A stretch of DNA of 64,000 bases, taken from G963663775 sp963664255. GTDB lineage: Bacteria > Bacillota > Clostridia > Oscillospirales > Butyricicoccaceae. Shown one piece after another: positions 17,128-24,624 of the stretch. The first letter of the stretch is position 1, and the number at the start of each line of letters is the position of its first letter. Below the pieces are notes generated by a model that saw only the letters and a list, made by a program, of their open reading frames with translations, did no database searches and was not told the origin of the DNA. The translations under genes and the position numbers were made by a program. Location: assembly GCA_963664255.1 (NCBI GenBank), contig OY760938.1, positions 930,001-994,000 of the forward strand, read 5' to 3'.

Positions 17128-17714
17128 CATACCTTGTGCGCCAGCTCCCTTTCATATTCTTTCAGCAGTCGGTCAAGCGTGGGGCGTGATATGTCCAGCA
17201 TCTGTGCAATCTCGCTCTTGGTTTTCCGCCGTCTGCAATAGTCCTCATAAATCTGCGCCGCCTCTTCTCGATTTGCGCCCAAGCGTTTGGGTTTTCGCCC
17301 TTTGTATTTTTTATCCCGCTTGGCAACGGCAATGCCCTCCCGCTGACGCTCCAGCATATTCTCACGCTCAAATTCATTGATTGCCGCTATCACGGTCAAA
17401 ATCAATTTTCCCGTTGGTGTTGCCGTGTCTATATTTTCCTTGTTGCTCACCAGCTCGATGCCGTCCTGTTTCATTCGTTCGAGCAACGTCATCAAATCCA
17501 CCAGCGACCTTGAAATGCGGCTGAGGTCGTGAATGTAAATCGTGTCCCCCTCTCTGGCATAGTCCAGCATCGCCCGCAGCTGCGGACGGTCGAGCGATTT
17601 TCCGCTCACCTTTTCGGTGTACCATTTGTCAATGCCATGTTTTTTCAGTGCCTCCACCTGCCGTGCCTCGTTCTGTTCCTCGGTGCTCACCCGCACATAT
17701 GCAATCTTTGCCAT
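17127..17714 (-). CDS. Small serine recombinase (resolvase/invertase family)
   Basis: 195 residues. Catalytic domain starts MAKIAYVRVSTEEQ with Ser10 in the usual position, then the conserved Asp-Arg-Pro-Gln-Leu and the HDLSRISRSL motif. A C-terminal helix-turn-helix (KTSEIAQMLDISRPTLDRL-like) follows. Such enzymes invert or resolve DNA segments, for example to switch tail fibres. It lies between the late regulator and the terminase, and is separate from the large serine integrase at 29823. Its target sites were not found in the window. Confidence 0.88.
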   Translation of the reverse strand: MAKIAYVRVSTEEQNEARQVEALKKHGIDKWYTEKVSGKSLDRPQLRAMLDYAREGDTIYIHDLSRISRSLVDLMTLLERMKQDGIELVSNKENIDTATPTGKLILTVIAAINEFERENMLERQREGIAVAKRDKKYKGRKPKRLGANREEAAQIYEDYCRRRKTKSEIAQMLDISRPTLDRLLKEYERELAHKV

Positions 17715-17899
17715 TTTTCTGCCTGCCTTTCCGCATTTGTAAATCTAAACCCCACTTGCTTTACATTTGTAAAACAATACACGTTTTCCACTCTATTTTT
17801 ACAGATATTCCACCCCTGCCCCCGTGTAAATTTGGAGCACGTTCTATTTTTACACCCATGGGTACAGCAATGCCGACCTGCGCCAAACCGCAAAGTCGG
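17715..17899 (-). promoter_or_regulatory. Probable late-gene control region with TGTAAA repeats
   Basis: An AT-rich gap in a GC-rich region. It holds the palindrome TTTACATTTGTAAA. Two direct repeats on the minus strand read TGTAAAAATAGA, and there are further single TGTAAA words. A similar TGTAAAAATAG lies on the plus strand near 18357. It follows the ArpU-like gene and precedes resolvase and terminase, the usual place for a late promoter and its activator sites. Confidence 0.5.
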
Positions 17900-18274
17900 T
17901 TATTCTTCGCCCTGCTGCTCCAGTGCACGCTCGCACAGCATCCACGCCCCGGATGGGCTGCTGTACCGCAGCTTCATCGACACCGCCGCCCAACTCATGC
18001 CGTCCATATATCGCAGGCGGAACGCACGCCGTGCCAGAATATCAGAAACCCCGCTGATGTACTGTTCAATTTCCGCACGCTCCTGTTTCACCTGTGCCTG
18101 CAACTGTTCCAACTCCATCCGATGCCGCGCAAGGTCGAAGATGTCACCAAACAGGCTGTACCCGTTGCTTTCTTGGTCATGCTCCGCCCGCAGGGTTTCT
18201 CGGCGCAGACGTTCCCGTGCTTCCATCACTTCTTCCAACAACTGGTCGTATTGTTTCAGTCGCTCCCGTGTCAA
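17900..18274 (-). CDS. ArpU/DUF1492-like late transcription regulator
   Basis: About 124 residues from a TTG at 18274, favoured because GGAGGG lies seven bases upstream; an ATG at 18307 is the alternative. The N-terminal two thirds is a charged coiled coil. The C-terminus (AFRLRYMDGMSWAAVSMKLRYSSPSG) is a sigma-region-4-like helix-turn-helix as in ArpU, RinA and DUF1492 proteins. These switch on late phage genes. Its place just ahead of the late region fits that role. Confidence 0.7.
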   Translation of the reverse strand: MTRERLKQYDQLLEEVMEARERLRRETLRAEHDQESNGYSLFGDIFDLARHRMELEQLQAQVKQERAEIEQYISGVSDILARRAFRLRYMDGMSWAAVSMKLRYSSPSGAWMLCERALEQQGEE

Positions 18275-18615
18275 GTGGTTTCCCTCCTGTCCCATGTCAT
18301 GCTCCAAGCTGGTCCTTTGGCAAGGCGGTCTGGATTTCTCCGGCTTTTCGCCCCATCTGTAAAAATAGGCTATCTGCTGTCTTGGTTTTTCCCGTCGGTC
18401 GTGGGTTTCGGCTTCCCTGTGCCCAACTTTGCCCCATCGGATATATCGCCGCCCCTCAAACCGCTGTCTGTTTTGCCATCCCTCACGCTGTGACCCCCTC
18501 CCTTGTCCAAAGCAGTCCAGACTTGACAGGAAGGCAGGAAAAAGAGATACGGAAAAGTTAGACGGGATTTCGTGCTAGGTAGGGGCAGGACGCCCCATTT
18601 CTTTTTTGGAAAATT
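18275..18615. other. Gene-poor stretch between regulator and replication gene
   Basis: No convincing gene. A 46-codon frame on the minus strand (about 18300-18440) lacks a good ribosome site. A TTGACA hexamer lies at 18523 on the plus strand, but no good -10 box or gene follows. A GGGGC/GCCCC hairpin lies near 18582. The stretch holds one TGTAAAAATAG word like those of the late control region. A replication origin for the HUH protein might lie here but was not identified. Confidence 0.4.
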
Positions 18616-19437
18616 TTATGTATTTCTTATTGTTGCCGCGTGCCGTTTATCGCGTCTTTCATACTTGCGCCACCATTGGTTCATGATGATATTTTTTTCT
18701 TTCCGACGCTTCCAATAGGCTTCAAATGCCGCAACATCTATGATTTGTGCCACCACAATGCAGTACTGTCCATCCTCGCTTGCACGGCTTTCGCTGTCCA
18801 AAATCTTCACACCCGGCGGCGTTTCGTATTTCTCGCTTTCCCCCACGCGGCACCGCATCGGCTCGGAAGGACGCTTGAGGTTATGCGAACTGTTGTAGGC
18901 ACGTTTGCCCTTCGGCTTTCGTTCTTTCAGCAGATAGCTGCAAGTGTCCAGAAAGCTGTCGCTGCTGCGCAGGGTGCGCACATCCACGCTGCCATGCCCC
19001 CACAGCTCCATGATAAGGGGCAGCATCCGCTTGCCACGAATACCGCTCAGCACCAAATGGTGGTGCAATCTCTTGTCCTCCCCGTCCTCGCCGTGCGTTT
19101 CCGTCACCACAATGTATTTATAAGGCGTGTCCTCTTTTTCCCAAATCCTGCGTGCCTTGCTGTGAAAATCGGCGATTGCTCGGCTGGCTTCCTGTTCGGT
19201 CGGCTCATATTCATAGCCAAGGTACACAAACAAATCCTGCCCAAACGGGTCAAAGTTCGCACACATCGTGCGCATCAGCACCCACTTTTTCTGCATACGG
19301 TTGATTTTCTGCTTTGCCTCGCTGGTCATTTTTTTGCGGCGTGCCCGTGCCGGTGCGCTCTGGCGGGTCAGCACCCCCATGCTGTACTGCGTTGCCAAAT
19401 ACAGCCGCCCATCCCACATTTCTTTTTTGACTTGCAA
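18616..19437 (-). CDS. HUH-type replication initiation protein (Rep, ORF2/G2P-like)
   Basis: About 273 residues. The metal-binding HUH motif appears as RLHHHLVLSG near the middle, after YIVVTETHG. A conserved Tyr follows in SFLDTCSYLLKE, as expected for nicking enzymes that start rolling-circle replication. The start is uncertain: GTG at 19479 overlaps a perfect hairpin, TTG at 19437 has AGGG/AAAGG upstream, and ATG at 19419 has none. A Lys/Arg-rich segment near residue 30 could bind DNA. Presumed phage replication initiator. Confidence 0.65.
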   Translation of the reverse strand: MQVKKEMWDGRLYLATQYSMGVLTRQSAPARARRKKMTSEAKQKINRMQKKWVLMRTMCANFDPFGQDLFVYLGYEYEPTEQEASRAIADFHSKARRIWEKEDTPYKYIVVTETHGEDGEDKRLHHHLVLSGIRGKRMLPLIMELWGHGSVDVRTLRSSDSFLDTCSYLLKERKPKGKRAYNSSHNLKRPSEPMRCRVGESEKYETPPGVKILDSESRASEDGQYCIVVAQIIDVAAFEAYWKRRKEKNIIMNQWWRKYERRDKRHAATIRNT

Positions 19438-19501
19438 AATCCTTTCCCTACCTTTCCTATGGCAATGCCTGCCCCTCACAGGGCAGGCTTGTCCGTTTTA
19501 T

Positions 19502-20239
19502 TCAGTCCACTATTTCCCAAGCATCAGAAAACAACTCAATCATTGTCTCTTTCCACGGAACTCTTCCGAATCGACTTTCGACATAGAGATATGGTGCAGT
19601 CATTTTGCTGTGCTCATCCGGAAATTGCACCCGAATAACAACATCTGGCTGCCATGCTGACAATCGCATTCCTTTCCCTTTCTTTACTGCTTCCAGTGCC
19701 AAACCGAACGAACATCCTTTTACAGAACGGTATGCCTCCTCAAAAACATCCTTCGGCGACCAGCTTTCGTATCCATCCGTATAAACTACTTTGTAACCCT
19801 CCTGCTGTGCCTGCTCTTGGCTTAGCTTCGCAAACCCATTGTAGCAGTCCCCCTTTGTCGCCGGTTCTGCCATAATCATTTTCACACCAATGTACTTTTT
19901 CATTTTTGTATTCTCCTTCCGCATTCTGTCGAGTTCAGCGGCACAATCCTTATGCAATGCTATCGTTGCATCCCGCTCCTGCGTCAACCGTTCGACCGCT
20001 TCTGTCAGCTTGATATTGTCCTGCGTGGTTCTTATCTGGCTCTTTGCCAATGCAAGCATTGTTTTTCCGTCAATGCCGTATTCTGCTGCAAATGCATCAA
20101 TTTCGGACAGGCGTGCTTGCAGTTCTTCAATGGCATCCGCAGCTTCTTCCATGCACGATTTGCAGCTGCTGCAATCTTCATGCCCGTAACGCTCGTGCTT
20201 CCGCAGCCTTTGCGATACATTGGTGTAGTAGTCCATCAT
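19502..20239 (-). CDS. Phage fusion protein ending in a DUF2829/Tad2-like domain
   Basis: 245 residues in three parts. Residues 1-110 have a Cys cluster (DCSSCKSC) and a coiled coil. Residues 112-171 form a common phage domain with DGYESWSPKDVFEEAYR. Residues 177-245 begin SFGLALEAVKKGKGMRLSAW and end VPWKETMIELFSDAWEIVD. The last part matches the DUF2829 pattern (gene-start Phe-Gly-x-Ala-Leu, Gly-Lys...Trp, then Asp-Trp-Glu-Ile). Free DUF2829 proteins include Tad2, which captures the signal molecule of Thoeris defence. The fusion is unusual; activity is inferred. ATGA-coupled to the gene before it. Confidence 0.7.
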   Translation of the reverse strand: MMDYYTNVSQRLRKHERYGHEDCSSCKSCMEEAADAIEELQARLSEIDAFAAEYGIDGKTMLALAKSQIRTTQDNIKLTEAVERLTQERDATIALHKDCAAELDRMRKENTKMKKYIGVKMIMAEPATKGDCYNGFAKLSQEQAQQEGYKVVYTDGYESWSPKDVFEEAYRSVKGCSFGLALEAVKKGKGMRLSAWQPDVVIRVQFPDEHSKMTAPYLYVESRFGRVPWKETMIELFSDAWEIVD

Positions 20240-20583
20240 TCCGCCTCGTCCTTCCCCAAATACCGCACCACATTCTGGTCAATCTCCCGCAGCATCTGGT
20301 ATCCAAATGAACCATGCACCCAATTTCTCTTCAAAAACTCCGACAGCATCGGCTCTTTCACATCCTTTTGCACATTGAGAATCAGCATATGGTGCGCTCC
20401 CTCGTTCGGTGCAATCAAATAAAGGGCACTGTTTTCCTCTGTGCTCCAAAATTCTGCGCACACCTTCCCAAATGCCTGCATATGCTCCATGGATTCCTTT
20501 GCAGTGGTTTCCTCTTGGTGTGTCAGTGTCAGCAGCATTCCCGGCTTTCCCAAACCTTGCCGTAGCAGTGTTTTATCTTCCAT
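20236..20583 (-). CDS. Phage early protein of unknown function
   Basis: 115 residues from the ATG at 20583 (MEDKTLLRQ), placed nine bases after GGAGG; an upstream ATG at 20598 is less likely. It looks like a compact alpha/beta protein: MLLTLTHQEETTAKE..., then SALYLIAPNEGAHHMLILN. I do not recognise the family. It lies between DUF3102 and the Tad2-like fusion and is coupled to the latter by ATGA. Confidence 0.55.
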   Translation of the reverse strand: MEDKTLLRQGLGKPGMLLTLTHQEETTAKESMEHMQAFGKVCAEFWSTEENSALYLIAPNEGAHHMLILNVQKDVKEPMLSEFLKRNWVHGSFGYQMLREIDQNVVRYLGKDEAE

Positions 20584-20585
20584 CC

Positions 20586-21485
20586 TCACGCCCTCCATGT
20601 CCCAACCGTCTGGTTGATTGCCGTTTTCAGCTTTGCCGCTGTTTCTGCATCCTCAAATCCACTCAGTGCGTCAAACAGCCTTGTCCAGTTGCTTTGCAGC
20701 TCTTTGAATAAAAAATTCACCTGCACCGCCGCCGGATTCTTTGCTTTTGCCAGCTTGCGCTCGAGTTCTGCGGCACGCTCCTGCGCCTGCTGTGCCTCTT
20801 TGGCATATTGCGCCTGCATTTCCTCCCGCATCCGTGCAAGCACTTCCTCATCGGGCACAACCTCCGCCATCAGCGGAGGCACCTGTGCCTGCGCCAAAAT
20901 GCTCTCCACCTGCCCTTCCAGTTCCAAGGCTTTGGCTTCGGCCGCTTTGCGGGCGGCGCTTTCGTTTTCCTTCGCTTCCTCCAGCTTTTCCTTTGCCGCC
21001 TCCAGCTTTTCTGCTTTTTCCTGCATCTGTTCTGCACGATTTTGCGCCAGCTCTGCCGCCTGCTGTGCGGCTTGATAGTCCTTTTTCAGCTTTTCAATCT
21101 CTCGGCTGCTCATTCCGACCAAATCATGCTCCTGCGCCAGCTGCTCCCGTTCCTCTTCCGGCAATCCCAGCAAGGGCAGCAGCTGCGAATATCCCAACCC
21201 GCCAAAAATCTCCGCTGTGCTCTTGCCGTTCAGCTTTATTTGCTCGTCCCCAAATTCCCGCGCAATGCGCATATAATTCTGCGCCGTGCTGGGTTTATAG
21301 CCCAATGTACACTGTAAATAATCGGTCCATTCGCCCTGTGCCACCATCGTTTTGGCTTCTTCCAAGCATCTGCCGATGTGAATGACCCCCTCAAAAAATA
21401 CCCGTTTCACGTTGTCGCGGGTGGTCAATATCTCCCCTGTCACCATGTCAATCGTCCGCTTGGGTGCTGTCATTTCTGTGCTCAT
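20586..21485 (-). CDS. DUF3102 family phage/mobile-element protein
   Basis: 299 residues. The N-terminal 100 residues (FFEGVIHIGRCLEEAKTMV, GEWTDYLQCTLGYKPSTAQNYMRIAREFG) follow the DUF3102 pattern, a helix-turn-helix-like domain common on phages and conjugative elements. A long Glu/Ala/Lys coiled coil (about 130-255) and a short helical end follow. A DNA-binding or partition-like role is often suspected. The ATG overlaps the stop of the PcfJ-like gene. Confidence 0.75.
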   Translation of the reverse strand: MSTEMTAPKRTIDMVTGEILTTRDNVKRVFFEGVIHIGRCLEEAKTMVAQGEWTDYLQCTLGYKPSTAQNYMRIAREFGDEQIKLNGKSTAEIFGGLGYSQLLPLLGLPEEEREQLAQEHDLVGMSSREIEKLKKDYQAAQQAAELAQNRAEQMQEKAEKLEAAKEKLEEAKENESAARKAAEAKALELEGQVESILAQAQVPPLMAEVVPDEEVLARMREEMQAQYAKEAQQAQERAAELERKLAKAKNPAAVQVNFLFKELQSNWTRLFDALSGFEDAETAAKLKTAINQTVGTWRA

Positions 21486-23077
21486 GCCGCATTCCTCCTG
21501 TTGTTTCTGGTGGGTTTCTTGTCAAAGTGTGTTTTCTGTAAATGCGCCAGCCACTTGTCGCAGAATGCCCACGCCTCTTCCGGCGCTTTGCCGTTATGTA
21601 CCGTTCTGCACTGCACGATGGTGTTGGTTTTCTCGTCATATTCCACCGTGCAGAAGGATGCCCCCGCATCCGACCGCCGCCGCAGTACAAAAATGGCGGT
21701 TTCCCCTTTCTTATGCCGTGTCGCATAGCTTGCCACGCAGTTCTGGTTTTGCTCTCCCTCGCGAATCAGCTCTGTGTGGCTGTCGATGGGGCGAATGATG
21801 AAATCATGGTCATGAAACTGCGCCCATCGCAAAAGACGGCGGCGCACCCGAAATGCAGGATTGTTCTGCATCTTTTCCGTTGCCTGCTGCATTGTGCGAA
21901 TCCGTTCCGAAAGCCGCTGGTGCATCTCGTGCAGATTGTGCGGCAGTTTCACGCCATCTGCAATGCGCAGGGTATCCAACTCCCGCAGGTAGTCCCGATG
22001 GTCGCCCAGTAAATTCCCTACAGAAAGCCCGCTTTTCCGCGCCTGCCGTTCGTAATATTTGCGCATTTCCTTGTGGTTGCCACCGAACAACGCAAGATGT
22101 TCGTGATAAATGCTGCCGGAACCCACACCGGAAGTTTCTTTTGCGTACTGCACGCTCTCCGCATCTGCCCTCGCTGCTCCAGCATCCCGCAGCGTGCGGT
22201 ATTGCAAAATAGTATCCACGCTGTTTCCGACAAGCAACTTGATTTCCTGCCCATGCATCCCGCCACGAAACAGCTTCTTGAAGTTTGTCGCACGGAAATT
22301 CACCACACGATTCACCTGTGCCTTGCTTCCCCAAAGCTTTTGCTTGAGCAATCCATAAAATCCAAGCTTCACCAGTGCTTCCACTGCGTGCGGATGTTTC
22401 ACATACAGCGCAAGATATTCGATGTCACCCAAGCCTTCCGCCTTTGCAATGTCCATGGCGGCGTATGCAAGGCACGTGCCCTGCAAATCCACATCATCCT
22501 CCATGTGCACTGGATATTCCGCCTGCACATCATAGTATCCATGTATCCACTTCGTTGGGGTCACCTTTTGATTTGCGCCCCAACCCCATCCATGTGCACC
22601 ATGCCATTTGCTTGTGTACTTTTCTGCTGTGCCGCTGGCAAAGCGATAGCGTGCCTCTTCGAGATAGCATAGATATTCCTCGCCAACTTCTCCAAAAACA
22701 TGGCTGACGCAAAGTGCCCGCATCCAGACCGCACCCTCTGCACCCCGTTGGATGTGATAATACACAAAATTCTTTGTTAGCTTACGGTGTGTGCCTCGCC
22801 ATCCCGCCGGTTTGATGTTTGCCCCGCAGCATGGGCAAATATGCCGATTTTTAGGATGTGCATCCGTCTTTTCAATATAGCCATACGCCTTGCAGCGGGT
22901 GCAATACGTGTCCCAGCCTTCGCCGTCTTTGGGGTCGCTCTCCATCGGCCAACCTACATCGTCCGCAATATGCCGCCGCCAAAACAGATAATTGTCGTCT
23001 AGCAGCACCGTGTCGAGCAGCTTGCGCTCCAGTGCCGCCGCGTCGATGGGCGGCATGGTGTCAAAAATGTTCTGCAT
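21482..23077 (-). CDS. PcfJ-like protein
   Basis: 531 residues. A zinc ribbon is visible with Cys59, Cys62, Cys81 and Cys84 (YCTRCK ... CPCCGA). The C-terminal part contains GEQNQNCVASYATRHKKGETAIFVLRR followed by FCTVEYDEKTN, characteristic of the PcfJ family first seen on the enterococcal plasmid pCF10. The family's biochemical role is not established. It directly follows the PcfK-like gene, the same pairing as on pCF10. Confidence 0.75.
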   Translation of the reverse strand: MQNIFDTMPPIDAAALERKLLDTVLLDDNYLFWRRHIADDVGWPMESDPKDGEGWDTYCTRCKAYGYIEKTDAHPKNRHICPCCGANIKPAGWRGTHRKLTKNFVYYHIQRGAEGAVWMRALCVSHVFGEVGEEYLCYLEEARYRFASGTAEKYTSKWHGAHGWGWGANQKVTPTKWIHGYYDVQAEYPVHMEDDVDLQGTCLAYAAMDIAKAEGLGDIEYLALYVKHPHAVEALVKLGFYGLLKQKLWGSKAQVNRVVNFRATNFKKLFRGGMHGQEIKLLVGNSVDTILQYRTLRDAGAARADAESVQYAKETSGVGSGSIYHEHLALFGGNHKEMRKYYERQARKSGLSVGNLLGDHRDYLRELDTLRIADGVKLPHNLHEMHQRLSERIRTMQQATEKMQNNPAFRVRRRLLRWAQFHDHDFIIRPIDSHTELIREGEQNQNCVASYATRHKKGETAIFVLRRRSDAGASFCTVEYDEKTNTIVQCRTVHNGKAPEEAWAFCDKWLAHLQKTHFDKKPTRNNRRNAA

Positions 23078-23089
23078 CTTGCCGTCACC

Positions 23090-23500
23090 TCACAAACAAT
23101 CCAGCAAGTCCACAACTTCCGCAGAACCGCCCCCAAGTCCCCCAGGGGACCTTCTCGCGCTGTCGCGCTCACCTTGCGTTTGGGATTCTGCCGGTTTTGT
23201 TTCCCCCGCCAGCCACTCGTGTGGAATGTGGTAAAAGTCCAAAATCATGCGTATCGCTGGATTCTCTGGCGTAATCTCAAACCCTTCGAATCCAAAAAAA
23301 CCGCCCTCTGCGTGTTTTGCGGCATAGTCATACAGCACCTTATAGCACTGTTCTAGTCCCATTTCAGCATTTGTAAGGTCTTGTTCAATCATTTCTGCCG
23401 CCTGTGGTGATTTCTCGCCAATCTCGCATAGTATCTTACCAATCATGAGGCTACCGCCATTTGCTTTTGCAATCGCCGCCTCTAATTTTTCAAATTTCAT
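23090..23500 (-). CDS. PcfK / AcrIIA9-like protein
   Basis: 136 residues. The core (IGKILCEIGEKSPQAAEMIEQ, then GLEQCYKVLYDYAAKHAEGG, then ITPENPAIRMILDFYHIP) follows the PcfK pattern: a helix, a Leu-x-x-Cys-Tyr helix, then a turn and an aromatic-rich end. Known Cas9 inhibitors of the AcrIIA9 group belong to this family. The tail is a Gly/Ser-rich linker containing a copy of the short repeat (GERDSARRSPGG). The PcfJ-like neighbour supports the family call; anti-CRISPR activity is only a possibility. Confidence 0.55.
   Translation of the reverse strand: MKFEKLEAAIAKANGGSLMIGKILCEIGEKSPQAAEMIEQDLTNAEMGLEQCYKVLYDYAAKHAEGGFFGFEGFEITPENPAIRMILDFYHIPHEWLAGETKPAESQTQGERDSARRSPGGLGGGSAEVVDLLDCL
23138..23176 (+). 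repeat. Short interspersed palindromic-box repeat, copy B
   Basis: Same 39-bp element as copy A with four differences inside: CCCCCAGGGG box, CTTCTCGCGC, a TGTC centre and GCGCTCACCTTG. It is translated inside the C-terminal linker of the PcfK-like protein. Confidence 0.75.
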
Positions 23501-23501
23501 C

Positions 23502-23531
23502 TTGCCATACCCTCCTTCGGGGTGCTATACT
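23502..23531 (+). promoter_or_regulatory. Predicted promoter for a short rightward RNA
   Basis: TTGCCA, 18 bases, TATACT. A strong terminator follows 24 bases after the -10 box, with no usable reading frame between. Confidence 0.4.
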
Positions 23532-23537
23532 GTCTAT

Positions 23538-23589
23538 ACGTAAATTTCCTATTTGCCGCTCTCGGATGCCCGTCCGAAGCGGCTTTTTT
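23538..23589 (+). ncRNA. Candidate small RNA (promoter plus terminator only)
   Basis: The expected transcript from the promoter at 23502 is about 50 nt and is mostly the terminator hairpin. The stem runs GCCGCT with inner TCGGA pairs, and six T residues end it at 23589. It is antisense to the gap between the PcfK-like gene and the next minus-strand gene. Expression is not shown by sequence. Confidence 0.3.
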
Positions 23590-24116
23590 CATACCTTTGC
23601 GCTCTGCAATGCTGCCTTTGCCTGCCGTAGCCGCTCAAACAGAGCTGCCAACTCCGTCGGCGCACAGTCTTTTACCCGCACCTCTTTATCTGGGAAAAAC
23701 TCTGGACAGCTGCGCACGCAATAGCTGATAATCTGCTCCTTTGATAGGTTCAGCGGTCGTATCTCCGCCTCCCATCCTGCAACCGGCTTCCCTTCCCGTG
23801 ACCAACTGCAGCCCCGCTCCCCGTCCGCATCCGGCACAGCATTCTGGCAGTGCCAACATAAGGTAGACGCACTAGCGCCAGAAAATCCCCTGGGGGACAA
23901 GGTGAGCGCCTTGGCGCGAGAAGGTCCCCTGGGGGAACGCGTTCCGCCCGCCCCTGCCTGCTTCTCTTTCCCTGTCATGTGCGCCGCCGCCCGCCGCCGC
24001 TCTCGTTCCTCTGCCACATGGTTGCGCACAGGGGTCTGCTTCTCTGCATATGCAAAATTGATGCTGTCGATGCTCTGCATCCTTTTGCGCCCTGCGGTGC
24101 TGCTAATGTGCTTCAT
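23589..24116 (-). CDS. Cys-rich phage early protein
   Basis: 175 residues. The C-terminal half holds LCWHCQNAVPDADGERGCSWSREGKPVAGWEA and then ISYCVRSCPEF, a set of Cys residues likely to bind zinc, followed by a helical end. The pattern CSWSR..PV.GW is common in small early proteins of Firmicutes phages, of unknown role. Its middle linker contains the third, inverted copy of the short repeat. Start overlaps the previous stop. Confidence 0.6.
   Translation of the reverse strand: MKHISSTAGRKRMQSIDSINFAYAEKQTPVRNHVAEERERRRAAAHMTGKEKQAGAGGTRSPRGPSRAKALTLSPRGFSGASASTLCWHCQNAVPDADGERGCSWSREGKPVAGWEAEIRPLNLSKEQIISYCVRSCPEFFPDKEVRVKDCAPTELAALFERLRQAKAALQSAKV
23886..23936 (-). repeat. Short interspersed palindromic-box repeat, copy C (inverted, two boxes)
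   Basis: Reads on the minus strand like copies A and B but ends with a second CCCCCAGGGG box, so the unit is bounded by the same box on both sides. It encodes RSPRGPSRAKALTLSPRG within the Cys-rich protein. The centre differs from the other copies. Confidence 0.7.
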
Positions 24117-24292
24117 GTTTCTGCCCCCTTCTTCCGAATCTCGTAATATTGCCCGTATCGGTGTCGCTTACATCTCCAACAATCAATCTTCTGGTCCTTG
24201 CACCCCGCCACAGGGGTCAGCCTATGCGTGTCACGCATCCCCTCCGCACATGGGCGGCACATCGACCGTTTAAAAATCCGCTTTGCCTGCAT
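24113..24292 (-). CDS. Small zinc-ribbon-like phage protein
   Basis: 59 residues, starting MQAKRIFKRSMCRPCAEGM. Cys residues at CRPC and later at GC...CWRC suggest a single zinc knuckle, followed by a basic and aromatic tail (HRYGQYYEIRKKG). The start lies inside the end of the previous gene (23-base overlap) and the stop overlaps the next start as ATGA. Possibly a nucleic acid binding accessory protein. Confidence 0.5.
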   Translation of the reverse strand: MQAKRIFKRSMCRPCAEGMRDTHRLTPVAGCKDQKIDCWRCKRHRYGQYYEIRKKGAET

Positions 24293-24587
24293 TTTTCGTT
24301 GCTCCTTTCTGTGTTCCTCTCTGCTGCATTGCTTTTTTCATGTCCTCCAGCAGCAGCGTGCGATAGTTCCAAGCGTCTTGCAGCTTGTCCGCCGGACGTG
24401 CCAGCGGATACCATTTCTCGGTCAAAAGGTCATGCCCCAGCACGATATACTGCACCTCGTCAAACAGCGTGATATTCACTTTCACCATCACATCATGGAT
24501 GTGCAGATGCCGCCGCCCCTCGCAGAGCGTGTTGTATTCCGCCATGTCCAGATATGCCCCACGCAGTTCAATCGTGCTGTGCTCCAT
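24270..24587 (-). CDS. Phage early protein of unknown function
   Basis: 105 residues from the ATG at 24587, preceded by AAGGGGA. The first half (STIELRGAYLDMAEYNTLCEGRRHLHIHDVMVKVNITLF) looks like a small beta domain. The C-terminal 30 residues are basic (MKKAMQQRGTQKGATKN). No family recognised. It lies in the leftward early operon. Confidence 0.5.
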   Translation of the reverse strand: MEHSTIELRGAYLDMAEYNTLCEGRRHLHIHDVMVKVNITLFDEVQYIVLGHDLLTEKWYPLARPADKLQDAWNYRTLLLEDMKKAMQQRGTQKGATKNAGKADF

Positions 24588-24624
24588 TTCAACTTGTCCC
24601 CTTTTTGCCAAGAGGAGGCTTGTG

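Noticed and set aside
17687..17893. 68-codon minus-strand frame
   Set aside because: Covers the AT-rich control region, has a Cys/Asn-rich random composition and no ribosome site.
18520..18560. Rightward promoter beginning TTGACA at 18523
   Set aside because: The matching -10 (GATACG) is poor and no plus-strand gene follows.
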